Positions 16,220 to 23,642 of a stretch of 64,000 nucleotides of DNA are shown here, piece by piece. The notes under the pieces are model-generated. The model searched no databases. It had not been told where the DNA came from and worked only from the letters and a program-made list of their open reading frames with translations. A program made the translations under genes and the position numbers. Each line of letters starts with the position of its first letter. The stretch's first letter is position 1. This DNA is from Aminivibrio pyruvatiphilus (GTDB taxonomy: Bacteria; Synergistota; Synergistia; Synergistales; Aminobacteriaceae): positions 18,993 through 82,992 of the forward strand of contig NZ_SORI01000006.1 in the NCBI RefSeq assembly GCF_004366815.1, given 5' to 3'.

Positions 16220-17004
16220 GGCCTTTCCCCTCTCTTTTGCGCCAGGCTGACTTTTTTCTCCATGGCCGATGCCGTTTCCAGCACCGCATCCACTGCTTTT
16301 CTCAGGATTTCTCCCTGGGCACGGTGTTCCGGCATGGTAATGCCCACGCTGCCGTAAGAGTTTTCGGCGGCGAAGAACAGGGGAGCGGCGATACCCGTCA
16401 CGCCCGGATCGACAGCTCCCGTGGAAACAACGTATCCTGCATCCTTCAGGGAGTGATATCGTTCAAGAATTTTATGGGGGTCTGTTTCCGTCTTTGAGGT
16501 AAAGGAGGGAAGATCGGCCCGGAACAGAAACTCTCGGACCTGCTCCTCGGGCATTCCAAGGAGAACGGCAAATCCCGTGGCCCCTGCGTGGAGAGGAAAA
16601 TGCTGGCCTATTTCCGATGAGATTTTCAGCCGCTGGGAGGACTCTATCTTGTCCACGCATACTGCGGCAACATTGTCCGACATGGAAAGAATGGCCGTTT
16701 CCCCCGTTTTTGACGCAAGCTCCTCCAGAAGAGGACGGACGGACTGACAGGAGGACAGCCCCTGGTCGGCAATGCGCCCGAGGGTGAAGACTTTGATGCC
16801 GAGGGTGTATTTCTCCGTGCCGGGGAGTTTGCGCAGCCATCCCGCGCTTTCAAGGGTGACGACCAGTCTATGAACGGTGCTCCGGTGAAGCCCGACCCTC
16901 CTGGCGATTTCCGGAATGGAGAGGGATGGATGGGGTTCCGCAAAAGCTTCCAGAATGCGCAGAGAGCGAAGGATGGAATGGTTGAGATATCTTGAAGGAT
17001 CCAT
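16216..17004 (-). CDS. IclR-family transcriptional regulator of the ureide operon
   Basis: A 262-residue regulator. An N-terminal winged helix-turn-helix (recognition helix around LHRSTVHRLV, residues 35-50) is followed by an IclR effector domain. The ATG at 17004 was chosen because AAGGAGGG lies 5 bases upstream; the frame is open to 17025. It is the first gene of the operon and its stop overlaps the start of cyclic amidase copy 1, so it is co-expressed with the catabolic genes it probably controls. A sigma70-like promoter and an imperfect inverted repeat lie just upstream. Confidence 0.88.
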   Translation of the reverse strand: MDPSRYLNHSILRSLRILEAFAEPHPSLSIPEIARRVGLHRSTVHRLVVTLESAGWLRKLPGTEKYTLGIKVFTLGRIADQGLSSCQSVRPLLEELASKTGETAILSMSDNVAAVCVDKIESSQRLKISSEIGQHFPLHAGATGFAVLLGMPEEQVREFLFRADLPSFTSKTETDPHKILERYHSLKDAGYVVSTGAVDPGVTGIAAPLFFAAENSYGSVGITMPEHRAQGEILRKAVDAVLETASAMEKKVSLAQKRGERP

Positions 17005-17016
17005 GAGGCCCTCCTT

Positions 17017-17084
17017 ATGTCTCATTATGCAAGACGTTGCTTTATTACATGAAACATTATATGCCTCTTTCTTCGGGGCGTCAA
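17017..17084 (-). promoter_or_regulatory. Promoter and candidate IclR operator
   Basis: On the minus strand TTGACG (17079-17084) and TATAAT (17056-17061) are 17 bases apart. Downstream, ATGTTTCAT (17049-17057) and ATGAGACAT (17017-17025) form an inverted repeat with one mismatch and a 23-base centre, placed to block transcription. The promoter call is strong; the operator is a guess. The rest of 17085-17348 holds no ORF I would support, only the leader of hflK. Confidence 0.65.
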
Positions 17085-17348
17085 CGATTTTCCATTCTAT
17101 ATTCGCTTTTTTTTCAGAAAATAGACTCCCTCCCCTGAAAAAACCCTGCCGTGCCTCTCTCCCCCGGCAGTTCCGCCGCAGGAAGAAGAGGGGAGCAGGA
17201 GAAAAAATAGCGGAAGGGGCGTGATATAGGCTACAATAAGACAGCCTCCGGCGGGAGGAAGAAACGCCAGCTTTTCGCGATCCACCGCCGGGAGCGGATT
17301 CGCATTCCTTTCGGGGAAAGAGTCACATTCCAGGAGTGGAGGGGAAAT

Positions 17349-18419
17349 ATGAGAAATCTTTTTGAAGAACTTCTCGGGATGCTTGAGAAGGGGGCAAGGA
17401 AGGAACAGAGGTTCGACGGTGAGGAGTGGGGAACGCCTCCGCCAAGAGAGAGGAAAAAGCTGAACCTGGGCTTTCTCAAGTACGCGGTTCTGCTGATCGT
17501 TGCCGCCCTGGTGGCCTACCAGGGATTCTACATCGTTCCCGCAGGGTCCCGGGGCGTGGTCTTCAGGCTGGGAAGGGTCTCCGGCGTGGCGGATCAGGGC
17601 ATCAACTTCAAGCTGCCCGTCATCGACCTCGTCACCATAGTGAACACGGAGCAGATCCAGCGTTTCGAATACGGCTACAGGACGGTGAACCCCGGCCCGC
17701 CGGCGACTTTTGCCGACCGGCCCGACGAGTCCAAGATGCTCACAGGGGACAACAAAATCGTGGAGATCGACTGGGTGCTCCAGTTCCAGGCGGGAGACCC
17801 GGTCTCCTTCGTGGTGAACCTCCCCGAGGACAGGGCCTACAGGGAAAAGATGATCCGGGACATCGCCGAATCGACCCTCCGGGAGGTCATCGCCTCCAGG
17901 GAACTTGACGACGTGCTCACCACCGAAAAGGAGGCCTCCCAGACGGAAGCGAAGAAGCTCATCCAGGAAAAACTGGATCTTCTCAAAACCGGGGTGTTCA
18001 TCGTGGCGGTCCAGTTCCAGGACGTAACCCCCCCGAAAGCGGTCCAGGCGGCCTTCAGCGAGATCAACACCGCGAGGGCCGAGCGGGAGCGCATGATTCT
18101 CGAGGCGGACAAGTACTCCAACGAAATACTGTCCAGGGCGGAGGGAGAGGCCGACAAGCTCCTCAACGAGGCCGAGGCCTACAAGTTCCGCCGCATCTCC
18201 CTGGCGGAGGGCGAGGCGGCCAGGATCAGCTCCCTTCAGGACGCCTACCGGGAAAACCCGGATCTGGTGCTGAACAATCTCTGGCTGGAGAACATGGAAA
18301 AAATCTGGCCGCAAATGAAGGTATTCATTATCGACGCAGGGGAGAATGCCCTCCAGGTGCTGCCCCTGGACCAGTTCTTCAAATCCGCGGGAGCGGCGTC
18401 TCCCGACGGGAAACAGTAG
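17349..18419 (+). CDS. hflK: HflK-like SPFH membrane protein
   Basis: A 356-residue protein. A cytosolic N-terminus (1-40) is followed by one transmembrane helix (about 42-62) and a prohibitin/SPFH domain starting at GFYIVPAGSRGVVFRLGRV. A long Ala/Glu-rich coiled coil (about 235-310) containing ARAERERMI follows. In E. coli HflK and HflC form a cage around the FtsH protease and modulate it. GGAGGGG lies before the ATG. hflC follows 12 bases later. No ftsH is in the window. Confidence 0.9.
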   Translation: MRNLFEELLGMLEKGARKEQRFDGEEWGTPPPRERKKLNLGFLKYAVLLIVAALVAYQGFYIVPAGSRGVVFRLGRVSGVADQGINFKLPVIDLVTIVNTEQIQRFEYGYRTVNPGPPATFADRPDESKMLTGDNKIVEIDWVLQFQAGDPVSFVVNLPEDRAYREKMIRDIAESTLREVIASRELDDVLTTEKEASQTEAKKLIQEKLDLLKTGVFIVAVQFQDVTPPKAVQAAFSEINTARAERERMILEADKYSNEILSRAEGEADKLLNEAEAYKFRRISLAEGEAARISSLQDAYRENPDLVLNNLWLENMEKIWPQMKVFIIDAGENALQVLPLDQFFKSAGAASPDGKQ

Positions 18420-18431
18420 GAGGGAACCGGG

Positions 18432-19301
18432 ATGAAAAGAAAACTGTTTTTCCTGGCGCTGTTTGCGGTCTTCCTGGTGCTCTCCGGATGCTTCTACATC
18501 CTCCGGGCCGATGAACAGACCGTTGTCCTGAGGCTGGGAAAGGTGAACGCCACCAGGACCGATCCCGGGATGTACTTCAAGCTTCCCTTTGTCGACCAGC
18601 TCACGAGATACTCGAAGAAGCTGATAGAATACGATGCCGATCCCGTGGCGGTGGTCACCAGCGACAAGAAAAACCTGGTGTTCGATACTTTCGCCCTCTT
18701 CCGGATCTCCGACCCCGAGACCTTCTTCCGGAGGGTGCGTACGGTAGGTTCAGTCCAGCAGCGGCTGGACGACTCCATCTACTCGGCGGTCCGCATCGTG
18801 TCCGGGCGGCTCACCCTTGACGAACTGGTGAAGGACAGGCGGCAGTATGCCATCGAGCAGGCCACCTTCATCGCCCGGGAACAGGCGAAAGAATACGGGG
18901 TTGAAATCCTGTCGGTGGCCTTCAAGCGGGTTTTCCTGCCCCAGGACAACGAACAGGCGGTCTACCGCTCCATGCAGGCGGAACGGAACAGGGTGGCGGG
19001 GCAGCTTCGGGCGGAAGGCCAGGCGGAGGCCATTACCCGCAGGTCCATCGCCGACAGGAAGGAAGTGGAAATGATCGCCGAGGCGAGACGAAAGGCCGAG
19101 GAGATCAAGGGACAGGGCGACCGCACCGCCCAGGACACCCTGTCGAAGGCCATCGCCGAGGCGAAGGATCTCTACCTTTTCATCAAGACCATGGACTTCT
19201 ACCAGACCGCCCTTCCGGGCACCCCGATCCTGCTCCGCCCGGGCGAGGGCATCCTGAAATATCTCAAGGGCGTGGGAACTCCGCCGGCGAGGAACGAATA
19301 G
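18432..19301 (+). CDS. hflC: HflC-like SPFH membrane protein
   Basis: A 289-residue partner of HflK. It has an N-terminal membrane anchor (about 4-22), the SPFH domain starting DEQTVVLRLGKV, and the conserved segment SVAFKRVFLP then YRSMQAERNRVAGQLRAEG before the C-terminal helix. The hydrophobic anchor contains LSGC, which looks like a lipobox, but family members are normally anchored by the helix, so lipidation is only a possibility. A hairpin (19306-19326) follows the stop codon. Confidence 0.9.
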   Translation: MKRKLFFLALFAVFLVLSGCFYILRADEQTVVLRLGKVNATRTDPGMYFKLPFVDQLTRYSKKLIEYDADPVAVVTSDKKNLVFDTFALFRISDPETFFRRVRTVGSVQQRLDDSIYSAVRIVSGRLTLDELVKDRRQYAIEQATFIAREQAKEYGVEILSVAFKRVFLPQDNEQAVYRSMQAERNRVAGQLRAEGQAEAITRRSIADRKEVEMIAEARRKAEEIKGQGDRTAQDTLSKAIAEAKDLYLFIKTMDFYQTALPGTPILLRPGEGILKYLKGVGTPPARNE

Positions 19302-19345
19302 AAAAGCGGCATCAGCCTGATGCCGCCGAAAAAGGAGGAAGAAGA

Positions 19346-19987
19346 ATGAACGAGTTTACCCCCTGGCACAACGAGGCTCTTGGAAAAAAGGTCGTGGAAT
19401 CCCTGAAGAAAAACGGCTTTGAAGCGGAGTACTGCCCCTCCGCCGCCGAGGCCGCAGAAAAGATCCTGGCGCTTATTCCCGAATCGGCGTCGGTGGGCTT
19501 CGGCGGTTCCTGGACGGTAAAGGCCCTTGGAATCCAGGAGAAACTGGCCGGCAAGGGAAACACGATCCTCGACCACGGCGCTCCCGGCCTCTCCAACGAG
19601 GAGCGGCAGGACGTCAGGAAAAAGCAGCTCACCTGCGACGTGTTCCTCTCCGGAACGAACGCAGTGACTCTCGACGGAAAGCTCGTCAACACCGACGGGA
19701 ACGGGAACAGGGTGGCGGCCATGATCTTCGGCCCCGGCAAGGTCATCGTCGTTCTCGGGACGAACAAGATCGTGAAAGACCTTGACGCCGCCGAGGAGCG
19801 CATCCAGATGGTCGCCGCCCCCGTCAACAACAAGAGAATCGGCCTGCCCAACCCCTGCACCCAGACCGGGCTCTGCATGAACTGCCAGACCGAGACGAGG
19901 ATCTGCAACGTCACCACCATCATCAGCAAGCGCCCGAGATCCACGCCCTTCCACGTATTCGTCGTCGGGGAAGAACTGGGCTTCTAG
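19346..19987 (+). CDS. LUD-domain protein (LutC/YkgG-like) with a C-terminal Cys cluster
   Basis: A 213-residue single-domain LUD (formerly DUF162) protein. The family motifs are VGFGGSWTV near residue 52, SGTNAVTLDGKLVNTDGNGNR near 110 and VIVVLGTNKIVKDLDAA near 134. Four cysteines in the pattern C-x5-C-x2-C-x6-C around residue 170 could hold a metal or an iron-sulfur cluster. LUD proteins take part in L-lactate oxidation as LutBC, but stand-alone copies like this one are common in anaerobes and have no settled function. AAAGGAGG precedes the ATG. It has no lutA/lutB neighbours. Confidence 0.8.
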   Translation: MNEFTPWHNEALGKKVVESLKKNGFEAEYCPSAAEAAEKILALIPESASVGFGGSWTVKALGIQEKLAGKGNTILDHGAPGLSNEERQDVRKKQLTCDVFLSGTNAVTLDGKLVNTDGNGNRVAAMIFGPGKVIVVLGTNKIVKDLDAAEERIQMVAAPVNNKRIGLPNPCTQTGLCMNCQTETRICNVTTIISKRPRSTPFHVFVVGEELGF

Positions 19988-20012
19988 CCGGACGCCTTCA
20001 GCGGGAAACAAA

Positions 20013-20048
20013 AACCCGGACCGGGTGAACCTCCGGTCCGGGTTTTTT
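20013..20048. terminator. Bidirectional intrinsic terminator
   Basis: A 12-bp perfect stem AACCCGGACCGG/CCGGTCCGGGTT with an 8-nt loop has TTTTTT after it on the plus strand and TTTTTGTTT after it on the minus strand. It ends the LUD gene and the converging selenoprotein gene. Confidence 0.9.
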
Positions 20049-20065
20049 CGTGTCCCTTCGGGATA

Positions 20066-20479
20066 CTATTCCGCTTCCCCTTCCATCTCTTCGAGGATAG
20101 CGGCGGCGTCTTCGACAAGGGCAGGACACCGCGTACGGAAGAGGTTCAGTTCCTTCGCCTTTGCCAGCCCCTCCGGGGTGCTCGTGTCAAGCCCGAGGAG
20201 ATCGCGGCAGAGAAGAAATCCGTTCCGCTCCCGAAACCGCCTGGTGAACTCCTCCACCTTCCCGTACACCGCCGCTCTCCCTGCCGCCGTGACGCACTCT
20301 TCGGACCCGTAGCGAAGCCCCAGGACCATAACGGCACCCGCCACGGCGCCGCAGGTGTCTCCCGTGCGCATTCCGCTTGCGAAACCGGAGCCGATCCGGA
20401 CCGCCGTTTCCCTCGATATTCCCAGTCCTTTCCCGCAGGCCGCGAGAACGGCCTGCGCTCAGGCAAAGCCGTCAAGCAT
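20066..20479 (-). CDS. C-GCAxxG-C-C family protein with in-frame UGA (probable selenoprotein)
   Basis: Read from the ATG at 20479 (AGGAAG 11 bases upstream), the frame gives MLDGFA, then TGA (20459-20461), then AQAVLAACGKGLG and continues without a stop for 130 codons to 20066, 137 residues in all. The UGA sits exactly where this family has its first conserved cysteine (the CAQAVL motif). The rest of the family pattern is intact: GDTCGAVAGAVMVLGLRYG, then a later Cys in FLLCRDLLG and RTRCP. Immediately after the UGA is a perfect 8-bp hairpin (20434-20457). Selenocysteine-containing members of this family are known. A conventional gene call starts at 20371 and loses the first third. Likely a small redox protein. 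A nonsense mutation is the alternative. Confidence 0.75.
20434..20457 (-). promoter_or_regulatory. Candidate bacterial SECIS hairpin
   Basis: On the minus strand CGCAGGCC/GGCCUGCG form a perfect 8-bp stem around the loop GUUCUCGC, starting 2 bases after the in-frame UGA. Bacterial SECIS elements are hairpins just 3' of the UGA with G (often GU) at the start of the apical loop; this loop begins GU. The loop lies closer to the UGA than in the E. coli fdhF element, so recognition by SelB is inferred. Confidence 0.5.
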
Positions 20480-20548
20480 GAGTTGTGGAGCTTCCTGTAC
20501 AGAACTCACAAAAACACCTCCCCGGAAAAATGGCCGAAATACGAAAAG

Positions 20549-20576
20549 AAAGGGGACGGAATCTCCGCCCCCTCTT
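20549..20576 (-). terminator. Intrinsic terminator after the class V aminotransferase gene
   Basis: On the minus strand GGGGGCGGA/TCCGTCCCC (one G-U pair) with a 3-nt loop is followed by TTTCTTTTC, about 20 bases after the stop codon at 20594. Confidence 0.75.
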
Positions 20577-20593
20577 TCTTCTTCACAGGAACG

Positions 20594-21751
20594 CTACTCG
20601 TTCACGAGCCCTTTCTGGAGAACGCCCAGGGCCTTTCCGAGCTCTACTGCATACCCGCACTTCACGCAGCTCCGCTCCACGGCGGCAATGGCCGAGACGA
20701 GGGTGTGCTTGTCGATGTTGCCCATGTGGCCCATGCGGAAGCCCTTGCCGGCGAATCCGCCCAGGCACCCCGCAGTCTGGGCGCCCTCGCCGGCGAGGAC
20801 GGTGCGGAACTTGGCGTCGTCGATGCCGGAACCTTCAGGGTAGAGGTAGACGGAGAGCGTGGGCGCGCGGAAAGCCTTCTCCGCGGCGACCCTGAAACCG
20901 ATGGCCTCAAGGGCGGCGTCGAACATGGCGGCCTGTCGGCGGTGGCGGGCATAGCGCTCCTCGAGGCCCTCCTCCTTCATGATGCGCACGGATTCCTTCA
21001 GCGCCCAGACAAGGTTGATGGCGGGTGTTCCCCAGTACTTCGAGGGATCGTGCATGACGGGGAGCCACTTGTCGAAATCGATGTAGGACTCGGGAATGGC
21101 ACCGAGGCTCTTTCTCTTTTCCATGGCCTTCGCGCTGGCCCATACCATGGTCAGGCCAGGCGCCACGCCGAAGGCCTTCTGGGTGCAGGAAAGCACCACG
21201 TCGATGCCCATGGTGTCCATGTACTGGTCGGCGCCGCCGGAAGCGGCCACTCCGTCCACGATGTAGATGATCTCAGGGTGTTTCTTCATCACTTCGCCGA
21301 TAGCCGCGATGGGGGCCTCGACACCGGTGGAAGTCTCCACGTGGGTCACCGTCACCACCTGGTACTGTTTCTCCGCCAGCTTCTTCTCCACCATCTCCGG
21401 AGTCACCGATGCGCCCCATTCGGCGGAGATGACATCGGTGTTGAGCCCCTTCCGGGTGCACATGTCGATGAACCTGTCGCCGAAGTAGCCGTTGGAGCAG
21501 ATGAGGACGTTATCCCCCCGCTTCGTGGTGTTGGCGATGGCCATTTCCATGCCCATGGTGCCGGAGCCGGCCACGACGAACACTTCGCCGTCGCACCGCC
21601 ACATGGCCTTCAGGTCGGCGATGACCTCGGAAAAATCCTTCACGAAAGCGGCATCGCCGAAGGCCACGGTTTCCCTGGCCATCTGGTCCTGGATGGAACG
21701 CACCACGGGTGTGGGTCCGGGTATCATGACGAGCTTGTTGGTCTTGATCAT
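20594..21751 (-). CDS. Class V aminotransferase (alanine-glyoxylate / serine-pyruvate type)
   Basis: A 385-residue PLP enzyme of the purine-catabolism PucG/AGXT-like class V group. It starts with the typical MIPGPTPVV motif. The PLP-binding Lys lies in SCTQKAFGVAPG (about residue 195), with the Asp of IYIVDGVAASGG upstream. Usual substrates are alanine or serine with glyoxylate or pyruvate. PucG-type members act on ureidoglycine, which is interesting beside the ureide operon but is not demonstrated. It is 33 bases downstream of an IclR-family regulator on the same strand and likely forms an operon with it. Confidence 0.87.
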   Translation of the reverse strand: MIKTNKLVMIPGPTPVVRSIQDQMARETVAFGDAAFVKDFSEVIADLKAMWRCDGEVFVVAGSGTMGMEMAIANTTKRGDNVLICSNGYFGDRFIDMCTRKGLNTDVISAEWGASVTPEMVEKKLAEKQYQVVTVTHVETSTGVEAPIAAIGEVMKKHPEIIYIVDGVAASGGADQYMDTMGIDVVLSCTQKAFGVAPGLTMVWASAKAMEKRKSLGAIPESYIDFDKWLPVMHDPSKYWGTPAINLVWALKESVRIMKEEGLEERYARHRRQAAMFDAALEAIGFRVAAEKAFRAPTLSVYLYPEGSGIDDAKFRTVLAGEGAQTAGCLGGFAGKGFRMGHMGNIDKHTLVSAIAAVERSCVKCGYAVELGKALGVLQKGLVNE

Positions 21752-21784
21752 ACTGTCTTCCTCCTTCTGGTTTCCCTTTTTCTT

Positions 21785-22540
21785 TTATCCGGCGGACCGC
21801 CCGCCGGAACACGGACATGCTTCAAAGCACGAAATTTCCCTGCCGATGGCCTCCGCCGATCGTACAACGAGAGAACCATATTTCTCCAGGAGATCGGCCG
21901 GAAACCGGTACACCGGCGCGGAGACGCTCACGGCGCCCCTAGGCCTTCCCGAGCCGTCATGGATGGCCGCTCCCACGCAGCGGAGCCCCTGTTCGTTCTG
22001 CTCGTCGTCCACGGCATATCCCCTGGAACGAATGTCGGGGAATTCAGCGGCAACTTCGTCGGGAACAGGCTCAGGAAGTTCTTTCAGATCGTCCGGGGAC
22101 ATCCCGGCGAGAAGGGCCTTTCCGGCGGAGAGGCGGAAAAGGGAGGCCCGGCCGCCGATGCGGGAGTGCATGCGCACCTGGTAGGGGCTTTCGATCTTGT
22201 CCAGGTAGTAAAACTCTCCCCTTTCGTAGACGAAGAGGTGGACCGTTTCCTTCGTTTCGTTCCTGAGGGAGAGAAGGTGAGACCGGGCGGCCTCGGCAAA
22301 ACCCACCTGGCTTCGGTAGGCATCCGCCAGCAACAGCGTCACGGGACCGAGTTCGTACTCGCCGCCCCGGTTCAGGACGGCCCGCTCGGCCTCGAGGCTG
22401 TCGAGAATGCGGTACACCGTGGCCTTTGGAAGAGAGACGGAGGATGCAATCTCCGTGATGCCCAGAGGCCGTTTCTCCTTCGCCAGGTGGACCAGTATTG
22501 AAAAAGCCCGTGAGATGACCCTGATGTTTCCGTTTTCCAT
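21785..22540 (-). CDS. IclR-family transcriptional regulator
   Basis: A 251-residue regulator. The N-terminal winged helix-turn-helix includes LPKATVYRILDSLE (about 30-45), and the IclR effector domain has the usual GKALLAGM segment around 145. The ATG at 22540 has GGAG 10 bases upstream and begins exactly at the domain; the open frame to 22972 is not protein-like. It is transcribed with the aminotransferase gene and probably autoregulated, because a perfect AATGCA-TTT-TGCATT palindrome overlaps its -10 box. Confidence 0.87.
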   Translation of the reverse strand: MENGNIRVISRAFSILVHLAKEKRPLGITEIASSVSLPKATVYRILDSLEAERAVLNRGGEYELGPVTLLLADAYRSQVGFAEAARSHLLSLRNETKETVHLFVYERGEFYYLDKIESPYQVRMHSRIGGRASLFRLSAGKALLAGMSPDDLKELPEPVPDEVAAEFPDIRSRGYAVDDEQNEQGLRCVGAAIHDGSGRPRGAVSVSAPVYRFPADLLEKYGSLVVRSAEAIGREISCFEACPCSGGRSAG

Positions 22541-22571
22541 TGTCGTTTCGCTCCATGGATTTTTTATCCGC

Positions 22572-22612
22572 AATGCAAAATGCATTTTAGCCATTCGTCC
22601 GCCGAATGTCAA
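22572..22612 (-). promoter_or_regulatory. Promoter overlapped by a palindromic operator
   Basis: On the minus strand TTGACA (22607-22612) and TAAAAT (22584-22589) are 17 bases apart. The palindrome AATGCA-TTT-TGCATT (22572-22586) overlaps the -10 box, the expected place for repression by the IclR protein encoded directly downstream. Confidence 0.75.
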
Positions 22613-22713
22613 GGACAGCCGCAGCGGCCGAAAAAAGCCTCTGCCGCAGTAGGGAAAAGGAGGAATGAAGGTGAATGGATTACAAGCCCGGGATTTGCGT
22701 GAGGGAGAAACCG

Positions 22714-23199
22714 TCAGACCCTGACGAAATCCACCATGTAATTGTGCCCGTAGATCCTGGCGCACCTGGGGCAGGTGGTAAAGAAGAAAAAATGTTCCTT
22801 CGGTGTCTTGTCTATGCTTCGCAGCCAGGCATCTGCCTCCGCCATGAATTTCGGGACGTCGTTGTACGGTCCGTCGAAAACCCTGCAGATGAAGGTTCCG
22901 GAGAATGTGACCATATCCTTCTCCAGGTCGGGGTGCACGCCGGTCACTGCAAGATAATAGCGCGACTTCCACGGCGAAGGGTCATGGACCAGCAGAAGGA
23001 AATCCTCCATGTCCGGCGCTATGGAGTATTCCTGCGCCCTCTGCCACAGGCGGGTCATCGTCCTGTTGACGAGCCGCGGGAAAGGCATGTGGAACAGCAC
23101 AGGCATCGTCGCCGCCAGAAAAGGCTTCTCATTCCACTCGTTTGTCTTCCCATCCCAGGGTTCCGGGTCAAACCGGGGGCAGCACGGTGTTTCTTGCAT
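22714..23199 (-). CDS. Conserved protein of unknown function with CPRF...PWDGK and CxxC motifs
   Basis: A 161-residue soluble protein. The ATG at 23199 has a strong AAGGAGG 9 bases upstream; the frame runs open to 23265. Recognisable conserved blocks are PCCPRFDPEPWDGK near the N-terminus, FSGTFICRVFDGPYND in the middle and FFFTTCPRCARIYGHNY near the end, the last holding a CxxC. I recognise the block pattern from uncharacterised bacterial proteins sometimes labelled hydrolase, but know no activity; the F-x-GPY segment faintly recalls GyrI-like folds. It is monocistronic on the minus strand. Confidence 0.7.
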   Translation of the reverse strand: MQETPCCPRFDPEPWDGKTNEWNEKPFLAATMPVLFHMPFPRLVNRTMTRLWQRAQEYSIAPDMEDFLLLVHDPSPWKSRYYLAVTGVHPDLEKDMVTFSGTFICRVFDGPYNDVPKFMAEADAWLRSIDKTPKEHFFFFTTCPRCARIYGHNYMVDFVRV

Positions 23200-23642
23200 T
23201 TTCGGAAACCTCCTTGCGTTATTCAGTTTTTTGCAGCACCTCGAATACAAGCCCGATACCCTCATCCTGCCGGAAGGAACTCAGGCGGGGAGAGATCCGG
23301 TTGTTTTCAAATCGCCGGAAAGGTCGTTCGATGAGGGGCATGGGACCCACCGGCGACCGGGGCGCAAACATATAGTAAACTGTTTCCCCTTTTTTGCAAG
23401 AGTGAAAATCTCCTTTCCATTTCTCTTATCCGCCCGGTGACCGTTGTATTTCGGGCCGGGCGGGCCTGAGCCATGATTCGTCCAATCGGTGCACACTGAG
23501 GAAACAGGGAGGAAAGGTACTATTGTTCTATCTGTCAGAACGTTATTTTGTCCTGTCGAACATTGACGAATTCCCTCTTGGTCGGTAATATGGAATCCGA
23601 GCCGGGAAACCGCTCTCTTTTTTCTCACCGGAGAAAGGCGTG
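23200..23642. other. 443-bp intergenic region between divergent genes
   Basis: No supported ORF is present. It contains the leader of the minus-strand unknown gene, a weak inverted repeat GTTCT-N7-AGAAC (23525-23541) that might be an operator, and the plus-strand promoter listed separately. The left part is AT-richer than its surroundings and shows nothing else I can support. Confidence 0.5.
23563..23591 (+). promoter_or_regulatory. Promoter of the diketogulonate reductase/TRAP operon
   Basis: TTGACG (23563-23568) and TAATAT (23586-23591) with a 17-base spacer place a transcription start about 45 bases before the coding sequence. Confidence 0.7.

Noticed and set aside
17232-17237. TACAAT as the -10 box of the hflK promoter
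   Set aside because: No acceptable -35 hexamer is found 16-18 bases upstream, so I do not list it as a promoter.
20483-22501. 672-codon plus-strand ORF
   Set aside because: It lies opposite the class V aminotransferase and IclR genes. High GC bias keeps antisense frames open, and its composition is His/Gly/Arg-rich with no recognisable domain.
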